64,000 nt of DNA from Nageia nagi. Taxonomy: Eukaryota > Pinophyta. The notes under the pieces were generated by a model, which saw only the letters and a list, made by a program, of their open reading frames with translations, was not told where the DNA came from and made no database searches. The position numbers were made by a program, and so were the translations under genes. How positions within the stretch are numbered: the stretch's first letter is position 1; the number at the start of each line of letters is the position of its first letter. The stretch lies in assembly GCA_050084985.1 (NCBI GenBank), contig JBITNC010000001.1, positions 121,520,001-121,584,000 on the forward strand. Direction: 5' to 3'. Positions 21,527 through 33,500 of the stretch are shown piece by piece.

Positions 21527-24500
21527 CTGAAACAGAATTAGATAATAAAAACTGTTAATGTCGAAACTAAATGCTATAAAGTATAAACAATGTTATGTTA
21601 CAATTTGCATTGAATGAAACAATGTAAGCAAATGCCTAGTAGTGTCAAAAATATCTGAAATTCAAATCCATCAAAAATTGTAAAAAGGAAAGAAAGAAAG
21701 GCATTCTATTAATGCCCACAGGTGACCAGAAGCGGTCAATGGGACCGTGAAGTACAACTATATACAATCAGCATGTGCATGGGAGGCCCTAAAGGAACTA
21801 AGAAAATACCATACATAAGTGCAGTAGAGGAGCTAAACCCTAAAAAAGAAGAAAGCATCACTTAATCGAATAGTAGAACTGAGTAACTAATATCAATTGG
21901 GGGAGGAACTCCAACCCACTTGGGTTCCCCAAGGTCTGTGGTAATTGTGGCTGTGTCCGCGCTGCTAGAACTAAAGAAGGATGGGATCCACTAAGACTGT
22001 TGAGGCATAGGATCAACACACAATCATTGTTTGGTGCATCGGGTAGGCGGAGGAGGATCATCTCATCCTCCGACACTCTCCCTCTCTGAAGAAGCCAGAA
22101 AAAATGAGGCAATCAAGTGGTCCCCTATTGAGTGTTGGGCATTGAATAAGAGACGTTTCCTGAGAAGGAATGCCTCTTTGATATAAAGTGCCACACAACG
22201 CTAGTCCAAAAACTGGAAGAAGGTCAAAATCAAGCTATGGGAGTGTCAAAAAAGATAGTGGAATCATCCTCGAATCTCATAATAAACCGAGCACCTGAAT
22301 ATGAAATGATCTTCAATCTTTGGCTCTAATGAGCACAACCGGCAGAGTTGGAACTCACATGCTAAATGGTGATCAATCTCAATCCATAACTGATGGGAGC
22401 ACACTCTGAACTGTCCAAGCAACATCCTCAAGCCAAGAGGAAGGGGTAAACTGATGTAGCCAAGGAGGAGTATCAATCCTCTATCAATCTAAAAGAAATG
22501 GTGAGAGTAATGTAATAACTTGGGTGTGAGGGGATGGGGCACAACCCAAGTATACTTAATATATGCCCTATAAATCGTGTCTCTAATCATTGGCAAAGTG
22601 TCATTTGGATATCTATGTGGGTCTCCTTGGATATAAGTAACTAGTCATGTGAAAACCTAAAGCATTGTAATGCCTCAGTAACCTTGAAGAACCAACACCA
22701 ACAATACCCTTGTGTTGCCAAGTTCATCGATGACGCCAAAGTTCTATAGGGGAGATGATATGCATCTCCTTTAGTAGATGCGAAACTGTGGAGGCGACGG
22801 AGAAAAAGAACCAACACTTCCAAGGACCACACATGTAAAAGTTGGCGACCAAACTCAGCCAACACGATATGATATAGGACAGTCCTCTTGTTCCGAATGG
22901 AGCAAGTTAATGTGCTAATCATGGTCCTCTCTACTGTGGCCCAATATGGACTCCTCAAACTGGGGCCCCATACCTTAACACCATAAAGCATTTTGGGAGT
23001 GACCAAATTGTAGAATAACTCAAGCTTGGACGGGATGTCCTAAAATTGGAGTTGGACACATTGCCTCTCAAGGAAGGCAACTGTCGCATATTCTCGATGA
23101 ACTCTGGGTGGGGTTGCCACCCTCATCGAAAATCTAGGACCAATGAAGAGTACTCTCAAAAACATGTTTAAGGTGCAAGTCTCAATAACTTTACCATTGT
23201 ATGTGATATGAGTCTAGTCAAACATGGCCTTCGAAGTGTTGAAGACAACCACATTAGTTTTATTGAGATTTACCACTAGTTCCTGTCTATCATTGAATAA
23301 GTCTAGAGTGTCCATCAAGTGTTGTAGGCACTCTATCGTGTGAGAAAGCAAGACAATGTCGTTGACGAAGAGGAGGATGGGGACTCGACTCCCGTGAAGG
23401 AGGCACCCTATCTCAAGGACTATACTCTCTAATATAAATGACTCCAACTTGTTGTGCCTTACACAACCTGCCCCAAAATTTCGCAATTTTGAGGACCCTC
23501 TACAACTTACACGCGTCTAGCACCTAGTCAATGCAGCTTCTCCATGTCCCCAAACGAACTCAACATCATGCCTATTAGCCCATCACCCAAATGTGTCCAA
23601 ACAGCCCAATCCTAGTCATGTCATGTTAAAGAGTTAAAACCCTCGAAAAATGGCTAAGTTTGGGAATTTAAGTCGAGTTTAGGTGAAACTGGAAAACTGG
23701 TGTCTAGTCGGAGCCAAGCAAAATGAGTCTGGGTCACTCCTAGTCCTGGTGCATGCTCCAAGAAGACAAAATCTTGTCTTTCTGGGACATGCGCTCAAGC
23801 CAAGAGGTTGCCCGATTTAAAGTCCAAGTGTGGAAAGTGGAACTGGGTCACTTCTAGACCCGGCACATGCCATGAAAAGACAAAATCTTGTCTTTATGGG
23901 GCATGCGCCAGGCTCAGGGAGGCATCCTGGATGGAATGAAGGCTCGGAAACAATAACTTAGTGCATTTCAAGGCTGGCGCATGCCTCAAAAAGACAAAAT
24001 CTTGTCTTTTAGGAGCATGCGCCCAAGTCAGGAGGCTACCAGGATGGACTTGAGACCCGGAACGATGAAGTGCACTCACCTAGGGGATTGAGGCATGCCT
24101 CAAAAGGACAAAATCTTGTCTTTTGGGAGCATGCGCCTAGCCCAAGAAGGCTTCCAGACAAGACGAAGTGGAAAATTTGGCAAAGGCATGGAGCCTCAAA
24201 GCCCAGATCCCGCTCCAGCATGACTAGAGGGGCTGGTGCATGCCTCAAACTGGCAAATTCATGACTTTTGGGAGCATGCGCCAAGCCTAGGAAGGCATCA
24301 AGATGGAGTGAACTTGAAAATTTGGCTAAGCCCCGAGAGCAAAAGACCCAAAACGAAGCAAATCTGGCCACCTGCAACCCAATGCATGCCTCAGGAAGAC
24401 GGAATCCTGACTTTCTGGACCATGCACCCAGACTGGATGAGCCGAAGAAGTTGGAGGGAGTTTCAAAAAGACAAAATCTTGTCTTTTAAAACCATGCACC

Positions 24501-27500
24501 CATGGAAGAGTCGGAGAAGTTGGAGGGAGTTTCAAAAAGACAAAATTTTGTCTTTTGAAATCATGCGCCAGGCTTGAGAGGCCTTTACGTCAGTCCGTTG
24601 TGCAAAATCGGCAAGCTGGGACGCCAGGATGAGCAAAAATGAGCAAGTTTAGGTCACATCTAGCTCAAGAGAGAGTTGGGAGTACCGTTTCAAAAAACAA
24701 AATCTTGTCTTTCTATAGCATGCTAGTAGCTCAGGAGAGAGTTGGGAGCACCGTTTCAAAAGACAAAATCTTGTCTTTCTCCAGCATGCTCGTAGCTCAA
24801 GAGAGAGTTGGGAGCACCGGTTCAAAAGACAAAATTTTGTTTTTCTCCGGCGTGCTCCAAGTTTGGGACATACACCCAAGATGGCCAAATTTCAAAGATA
24901 ATCCCAAGTCATCCCAGTGATACATGCAGGCTACCAAATTGTCCTTGCAGGTGCTCAAAAGGTCAACAGGTCAAGTCCAGTGTTGCAGAGGCCAAGGAGA
25001 TAGATGAGCCTAAGAGTACTAGAAGAGCACAACAGCATGTTGTTGCAGTTGCAACAGTTTTATTTTATTTTATTTATTGCAATTCTATTTTAAATTTAAA
25101 TTCCAAAGACTTATTAAATTTTTTATAGCCTTGTGATGGTTGAGGATTTGCTCCCACAAGTGTTGGAATAAATCTTGTAATGCCACGTGGCACTTTATTA
25201 TTGGACCGCGTTTATTTTTCTTGGAACACGTAATTAGGGTTAGGGCAACACTGATGGTTGCTCCAAAACAATTTATATCCCATTTTGGTTCATTTGTAAA
25301 AGGGGGGGATTGACACTTTAACAATTGAAAGGAACTTTTGCTTGCTAGACCAAAAATTCTCTAAGTTGTTAAATGTGGTGCATGTATGTGTAATTATGAT
25401 GAAATGCTTCTCATGTTGTCATGCCAGATTCGAATGAATGATTGACAGTGTTGTCTAGTTTGTTCTATTGCTGCTTTGTGTTAATTTACATCACTTGGTG
25501 CATCCTGTAAATTCCGTGTGGAGAGGACAAGAGAGTGCTTGTATACCTTATAAAGTGGTTGATTAGCACATTGTTGGTGATATTTTGTCATTTGCAATCT
25601 TAGGCTTGAATACTTCAAGATGTCTTGTTGATGTCGCTCATAGTAGGAACTTCACATGGATCGTCGAGTGTTACCTTCACCCATCCTATGCCATCCTTGC
25701 CACAGCTTCATGCTCCTTCCACTAGACCATTCGTGTTGTCGGCTAGCGGAACAGATTGAGGGTGCTTGGAACCCACGCCAAGACCCAACAAATCGACTTT
25801 TGAGGACCTTATCCTGAGCCCATGAGTCCACATGCCTATAGTTGCATCCTACTACCCACAAGTCTTTCCACCATCTTTTCTTTCTTTATTTTCTTTTATT
25901 TTACACTTTCTTTTCGCGGTTTTCGCACCCTATTTCCCTTTCAGCATTTTACAGAAACAACTCCATCTAGCCACAAAGACGATCCGAGTCCTTGAATCCA
26001 CACATGATATTCATGTTGGTGGCAGCTTTAAACATCTCAACCATTCCCTGAATTATCTTCACCAAGTCGTGAAGTTAACCTTTGGGGTAACCAGTCCCCA
26101 TAGCAGGAGGGAGTAACATCTTTTCACCTGAGGTGTTGGCATTTTTCTCACTGCTCCAAGGTAGGAAAGAAAAACACCCCAAACAACTCATCAATATAGA
26201 GACCAAAGAGAGTTGGGGAAAGAGGGCATTCCTGCTTCACCCCAATGGTGTTGTGGATGCTATCAAAGAGAGCCTCAGTAGTACGCACCAATCCCAATAT
26301 AAAGAGTCAAAATAGTTGTAAGGCCCATCTCAAGAATCCCCAACTGTCTAAGTTTGTCCATGAGTCAGTGTCAAGGAACTATGTCAAAGCCCTTCCCAAA
26401 TTCCACAAAGCAACAAAAGACTAGGGACTTCTAGAACTTGGCCTCCTCAACGATCGCTCAGAGGGTGAGGATGTGGTCGATGGTATGGTGGTCTCTACCA
26501 AAACCTACCTGACCTCCTACGTTGAAGCCTCCATCTACCAACTTCGATGTGTAGTCCTCAAGAATGGTGGCGTAGAGTTTGGCCATGGTGTGGCCAATCA
26601 TGATGGTACAATAATTGCTCGGTTCAAAGGAAAATCACCTTTGAGTTGAACTAACCATCGTAACATTATCAGGAACTCCTAGTGCTTCAAATGAAAGGCA
26701 TTTATGAAGTTGTAAATAGTTGCAAGAGAATCCAAAATGGAAAAAATATATCCATATATGTTTCAATAAAACTCAGAGAATGCATGCTTGAGTATAGTTG
26801 TAAATAGCATAGTAATTGGGCTCTTGGGGCACACCTGAGTTTTTCATAATCTTCATTCTTCACCTGAAATAATTCTATAAACTTTTAACGAACAACGTTG
26901 TCCTTATGACCAATGACTTACCAATAACCTAATCAAACCTGGTCAAACTTGCAAGTTTTTCATTTGACTAGTAAGATCCAAATGAAAAAATGTTGCGAGT
27001 TTTGCCAAGATTGACCAGTTTACTATCAAGTCATTTCAATGGAGGCACATCAAATGAGCACCAAAAGAATGTTCTTATATTCCCGTTTTTGAAATGCAAG
27101 TTCTTCCCAAGTGAGAATAATACTTTTACTCTTTCAGGCTCTGTAGCATATCAATTTCAGCCCAGCACTCTCATACATATCACAAATGTACAACAAACCT
27201 TTTTCTCTCTCAAAATGGAGATATTCTCATTTGGACAATTCCTTGGAAACAGAAGATCCTCACTTTTGCACCTCTTATTGTTGGGATCTTATGGCCATCA
27301 CTGAAATTACAATTGGTGCTTTTGGTATATGAGTGTTAATTCCTTAATATTGTTATTGTATGGCAACTATGTTATTTTAGCCTTCAAGAAAATAAAAAGA
27401 CTCTCAAGAAGAATCATGCGAAGATCTCCATCAAGGTAGCATTGCAAGAGAGAAGAAAACATTGATTATGTGGTAGCCAGGCAAAGGATTGAAGCTGAAG

Positions 27501-30500
27501 ATGATAAACCTCATAATCAAAGTGACATAGTGTAAGTGTGGAAAGTGCTGAATTGAGGATGACAACTATGGATCAGCTATCAAAATGGCATAGCAGAACT
27601 TGTTGAAGGACTTCAACAAAGAGGACAAGATATGGGAATCTTGATCGATATTGAGGACTTGAGAAAAAGGAATTGTATTAAGTACCAAAAAGGATCTACA
27701 CGAGAAGGATGTGGCTTAGGAAGCTATATCAACTCAAGAAAATTCCAAGAAGAACATACAAGAGAATGCCATAGGGAAACCTGGAGATTGGAAAGCAAAG
27801 AGAGCATGGAAAGCTATAAAAGAGCATGTTCAAGACAAAATGTGCAACATGGCAGCATCATCAGACTCTAAAGATTATAGAAAAAGAACAAGCTTTGGGA
27901 ACGAAGCTTTCCAAAGAAAGAGGGGGGTTATATCACCTCATATAGCATGCATCAGCTATCTCCTACGTGATTTTCTTTTTCCATTTTACATGTACAGTTT
28001 GGCCATGTGCATAGGAATCAGTAATTATTAGCAAGAATATCATATAAACAAGAGCATTTGCGAAGCCTGCAATCGTCTTATCTTTGTGAGTTCAAATCTT
28101 AATTGCTTATTGCAAATATTTGGAGGTTGCCCTTAAAAATGGCAAGGTGGTCACCCCCTCAAGGTGGTGAAGGCTACCATTTTCAGACTTCTCTTGTATA
28201 GCCTGTGTACTTATCTCCTACTTGATTTGCTTGTTCCATTTTACATGTATAGGCTTCCATGTGCATAAGAATCAGTAATTATTAGCAAGAAATCATATAA
28301 ATAGGAGCATATGTGAAGCCTGCAATCATCTTATATTTGTGAGTTAAAATCTTTATCACTTATTGCAAATATTTGAAGGTTGCCCCTAAATGTGGCAAGG
28401 AGGTCATCCCCTTAAGGTGGTGAAGGCTATCATTTTTGGACTTTTATTCTTCAATATTCTGGATTTAGCTACTGTGAAATATTCTTCAATCAGCATTGCA
28501 TTGTGATATTATTCTTGAATTACACTTTAACTCTGATATTTTTCTGTAATTGGAATATTTTTGTTAATTTTTTTGGCTGGTTTGTAACAGTCCTTTACTA
28601 AGCCTTGGCGTTAAGTCTTGTTGAACCTGGCAACCCAGGTAATTTGCCCTAATTAGTCCAAGTCATGAAACCTAGGAGGGTTACACATTCTAGGAAGCAA
28701 AACAAGCATCAGTTATCTCCTCGTCCACTGCAACACTTTTCAAGCACAGGTAAGAGCATAAAAAAATTGATTTGCAGCATACTATTTTCAACCTCTAACA
28801 ACTAATAGATAGTGCAAATTCACTTCCGAGTTCCTATAGTAATTATCAGGTTGCCATTATTTAGCAACCCAAAAACTAGCAGACTGTCGTTTTAACACAA
28901 TAGATAGATGGCCTTATACCTATGGCTAACTTACCCATATGCTAGCAGACTCTCAAAATTGGCTTCTACGGTTGATAGCCTTGAATGGTAAATGTGGAAA
29001 AAGGTAACTGGATAGAATCTTGCACAATTTTGCTACATTGTCAACATCAAACTATTTCTTGAGAAATATTATTTATAATAAATACATAAGTTATACTGAA
29101 TTGGACAAGGAATACTTAAAACAACAAACACAATGCATAAATCTCACAGAAAGTACAAGCATTACCTTGACGCAAGCTGCAGCCTCAGTTAATGCCTCAT
29201 CACCAACAGGAGGAGAGGGTTCAATTTCAAAATCCAAATCACTATCATCATCCTGGATCAATTTTTGAGGACAAATGAACAGTGTAAGATAATATAAATT
29301 ATAAATAGAGATAGGTAGTTAGGAAGATAGATGTTATAAAATCATCTGCATTGCCTTGAAATTTAAAGAGCTTAATACAGGAGGAGAGGACTCAATTTCA
29401 AAATCCAAATCACTATCATCATCCTGGATCATTTTTGAGGCAAATGAACAGCATAAGATAATATAATTTGCGATACAAGGAAGTTAGATAGATGTGATAA
29501 AATCATCTGTATTGCCTTGAAATTTAAAGAGCTCAAGAAAGCAATTGTTTATGAAACCAAAATAGTCACTACATAAATGATGCGAGTAAAATAGTTGTTG
29601 CATACGAGATAATAAGAATCAATTTCATGCAAAAGGTTCAAAGGCTATCCATTAATACCAATCTATTAGATTTTTAAAAATGTTCCTTTATGATGCCAAT
29701 TTGATAAACAAAACAAACTGAAAGCACTAGGAGTTACTAAAGAATTATTTATATTTCCTCCTGATTTGAATAGTTCAAACTTCAAAGTGCAACATAAGCA
29801 ACTTCTTGATATCCCCAGCCATACAAATTACTAGAGATGTATGTTTTTCACTGTCATGGAGCTGAATCCGTCATCATAAGATAGCAAGTATAGCAACACT
29901 AGAAGAGAAGAAACCTACAATTATAAGGATAGCAAGTATGCTAACCTACTCTAACACATTGAAGATCTCTAATCATGCGTTGGGATTGACGTAATCTCAT
30001 TCAACGGTGTACAAGGGTGATCCGTGTGCTCACATAGCCAACATCCAAGATGGGAAGTCTTGGGATGAGAGTTGTCACATTCAAAGGCTCCTAATTGCAA
30101 TTCCTCACGTAGGGGGATTCCCATGCACATTGGGATCCATAAAATCATCATTAAAGCCTCCTAGTGTAACATTGAGCGTTGGGGCTTTCCATGGTGCCTT
30201 AGGATGCCAAATAGCGGTCCAATTCGTCTAGGTGTGCCACGTCCAAGCATGAATGTCTTCTTGTGCCTCATGATAGGTAAATTACCTAATTCATGCTCTA
30301 CCTTGAGAGCAGAGCAATTAATACAAGAGAGGCCCGTTAGTGTCAATATTACGAGCATCTAGGCTCTAAATATGCAACGTCCCAAATTAGATGACTAATA
30401 TTGCATTTACAATAAATAATTAGCCTTGGTATTTTAATTACATAATTATTGGCATATTTAAATATAAAATAACACTTAACAAGCTAAAATAGGCCCCAAC

Positions 30501-33500
30501 ATCCCATAATTGGAGTAATTAATCAATCTCCAAGTGGAATTTACAATAATTGGGCTAAATATCCACTAATTTGCTAAAATTAAATAAAGACGCTCCTAAA
30601 TTAATATTCCCATTTATCAAAGGTGAAATGGGAAAAACACCATAAAAATGGGGATATTACAATTCTGCCCCTCCCAAATTGTTTGTCCCCAAGCAATTCG
30701 GAACATCTTCAACTGCAACAGAGTCTTCTTGATTCTTCTCTTCATCTTCCTCATAGCTGATCTTAGAACCAATAGAGTCTGGCTTAATCGTATTGATGGT
30801 TTCCATCCTTTGAAAACTCATTCCTTGTTTGTCTTGTTCTTTAATGCCACGTAGCACAACTTCTTGGCCTTGAACTCTAAACTTCATCTCTAAGGTTTTA
30901 TAGTTGGCGGTGATTTCTCCAAGCGTATACAACCATTGAACTCCAAGCACTTGATGTAGTAGTCCTCCAAGTGGTAGGTTATAGAAATCGCTAGTGAGTA
31001 CATAATCTCCGAACTTGACCTTAATATTCTCTACCATCTTATGGCTTGATGTGATGCTTCCATTACCAATAGCCACTTCAAATCCTGGGAATTTCCGAAT
31101 CTTGAATCCCTTCTTCCTTACGAATTCTTCATCAATAAAGTTATGAGTGGCTCCTCCATCAATCAATACCACAACTTTACTATTGTCAACAAATCCTTCT
31201 TCCTTAATAGTCATGAACTAGGATGGTCCCTTCAAGGTGATGAGTGCTCCTCCAATGTCTCTGACCTCAACCTCATGTTGGCAAGTATTTAACTCATCAT
31301 CAAAATCTTCTTTTACCTCAAGGACTTCGAGATATAAGTTTTGTGCCTTTCCATTGCATTGGTGTCCTTTTTCCCATGGATTTCGGCAAGTGAAACACAG
31401 TTTTTGCTTCCTTAATTCTTCATAAGTTGTAGAATCCATTTTGCTAACAAGTTTTGAGAAAGGTAGTGAAGGCTTTCCTCCTATGGGTCCTTTGCTTGTC
31501 GTGGCTATTGGAGCTCCTATCATTATTAGCTTTGTCACCACTCCCTTTGGTTTACTGGATCCTTCAAGTAATATTGCCTTGCGAGTGGCTGTTGCTAACG
31601 TAGGAAGTTCTATGGCCTTGAGTGATGACCTTATTGGTTCTTGTAATTCGTCCATGAAGAGGTATGTGAGCCTCTCATCATCTACATTTGGGATGGTAAT
31701 CGCCATTCTTTGGAACTCTTCTATGAAAGCCCCAATGGTGGTGGTTTACTTAAGCAAAGCTAATTCCTTGAAATATTCCTCTATGTGTCGTTGCTCAAAT
31801 CTGTCTAGCACTCTTCTGATGAATTCTTCAAATGACTTGACGTCTCCATGGCCTAGTATAGTTAGACCATTATGCCACCATTCATTAGCTATTTCATCAA
31901 GACACATTGAAGTTGTCTTTATCCCCTCTTCTTCGTCCATTGGGTAAAGTGAGAAGTAAGTTTGTAGTTTATGTAGCCATGCCTTGGCGGACATCTTTTC
32001 TCCTCCATTGAATATAGGCAAAGGCATTTTTGGCCTTTTATCCTCTAAATGTTTCTGAGTTTTCCAGTGCTTCCTCCTTTGTGCTTCCCAATAGGTGTAG
32101 AAGGGAACAGTATCTTTGAAGGAATCGGATTTATCCATGTATTCCTGCAGTACTTCATCCATCTTTGCTTCGCTAGGTTCTATTTCTGGAGTTCGCTTGG
32201 GTGTAAATAGCAACTTGATGGGATGCAACGGTGGAGTGTGCGTCTGTCTGGCTGATCCCTCACTTTTTGTTGGCGTCCCCTGGCTAGGTGGTTTCAATTG
32301 CGCCATCATTTGATTCATGAGATTGATCAAGGTGTCTAACTTTTGATCTGCCATTTCGTTTTCCTATCTCTTGTTCCTACATTGGTATTGCTGATGGATT
32401 TCAGGACGCATGTAGTAGCTTCTTGTTCCCACGAGTTCCTCTAGATGTCCAACAAATCACTCCAGGCTTACCAAATGCCAAATAAATGTTCTCAGGTCCT
32501 CAGGATGCTAGACGAGTGTCTCCAAGATTCTAATTTCGAATTTTTGCTACTCAAAATGTTGTGATGTCCTCATACTCCCACATATGGCTTTACGGTATCT
32601 CAAAAATATTCAAATTCCTGCTTTTCACATTTGCATCTTGCTCTCCCTCCAAAATTCAAATTCTTTGAACACTTAAAATTATAACTCCTTATTTCTCCTA
32701 ATTTAATTTGCTTATCAAATTAAATAAATAAAATAACTCCAAAATTTTAAAGTTATTTCCTCCTTATTGCTCCTACTTAAAAATAAATAAATTCTCACAA
32801 ATATTTTCAAGCTTGAAATTTAAATTGCACAATTAAAATTCCTCAAACTTAAATTTTAATTCCTTCCATGGTGGGATAATCTGGTCCAAGTACCAAATTA
32901 ATCAGGCCTGTGGGTTATGGGCTCAAAAATCTACTCTGATTCAAGCTACGCCTCCTTCAAGTTCAACATTCACACACAAATGCCTGTAATCACTGTAACT
33001 AATGCAAAATATGAACAATGTCTGCCAAAATAGGTCCAAGCTCTAATGGACAACTTCCTCAGATCCACAACAAGTTAAGCCTTCCTAAGGCTCAATGACC
33101 CTTCTTATGCCTTCAAATCTCAAGAATGTTGGCCAAAAATGACCCAGCATTCTTGCAGAAGCTCTCAGAATTTAGATTCCATGGTGAAAATATGTCAATT
33201 TATGCAATCTGACCCTTCTAGAAGCCAAATGACCTCCTTAAGTGACCTCTAAAATGCCAAACGGTCCTTCTTGAGACCAAATGAACCTCCTAATGGCCTT
33301 CAAACTCTTAGCAAACTCCCTCCTATCTCCTCAAAACTCAGATCTAGGCTCTTCAATGCAAAAATGAACCTCAAACTTGATGAAAAAGGTGCAAAATTTC
33401 GAAAATAATTACTCATCAAGCTAGACGACCTCCTTAAGAGCCTTGAAACTGGAAGATGGGATCAAATTGGGTCTAACAAACTGTCAGAAGATGAGATCTA

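Larger units (their letters stand above)
21672..26640 (-). mobile_element. Decayed LINE, split by a 2.7-kb insertion
   Basis: The minus strand from 26640 to 26189 reads TIMIGHTMAKLYATILEDY, GGQVGFGRDHHTIDHILTL, FCCFVEFGKGFDIVP (the palm Asp region, with FRKAFD-type motif altered) and NSLWSLY. After the insertion, 23444 to 22641 continues as IGCLLHGSRVPILLFVNDIVLLSHTIECLQ (the FADD catalytic box altered to FVND) and ELVVNLNKTNVVVFNTSKAMF. It ends with the C-terminal block near 22140-22320. A 3' UTR follows, with a pyrimidine-rich tail (ctttctttctttcc) near 21700. Stops occur throughout. The 5' part (endonuclease) is missing. It lies in intron 3 of the MYB gene, on the same strand. Confidence 0.8.

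Noticed and set aside
23735-24860. CRISPR-like array or bacterial terminators
   Set aside because: Repeats are palindromic and regularly spaced, but the spacers are themselves related, no cas genes exist and all context is plant nuclear.
24236-24920. Plus-strand open frames encoding repeated peptides in the hairpin array
   Set aside because: The peptide repetition is a direct by-product of the DNA repeat. Frames differ between units and there is no start context.
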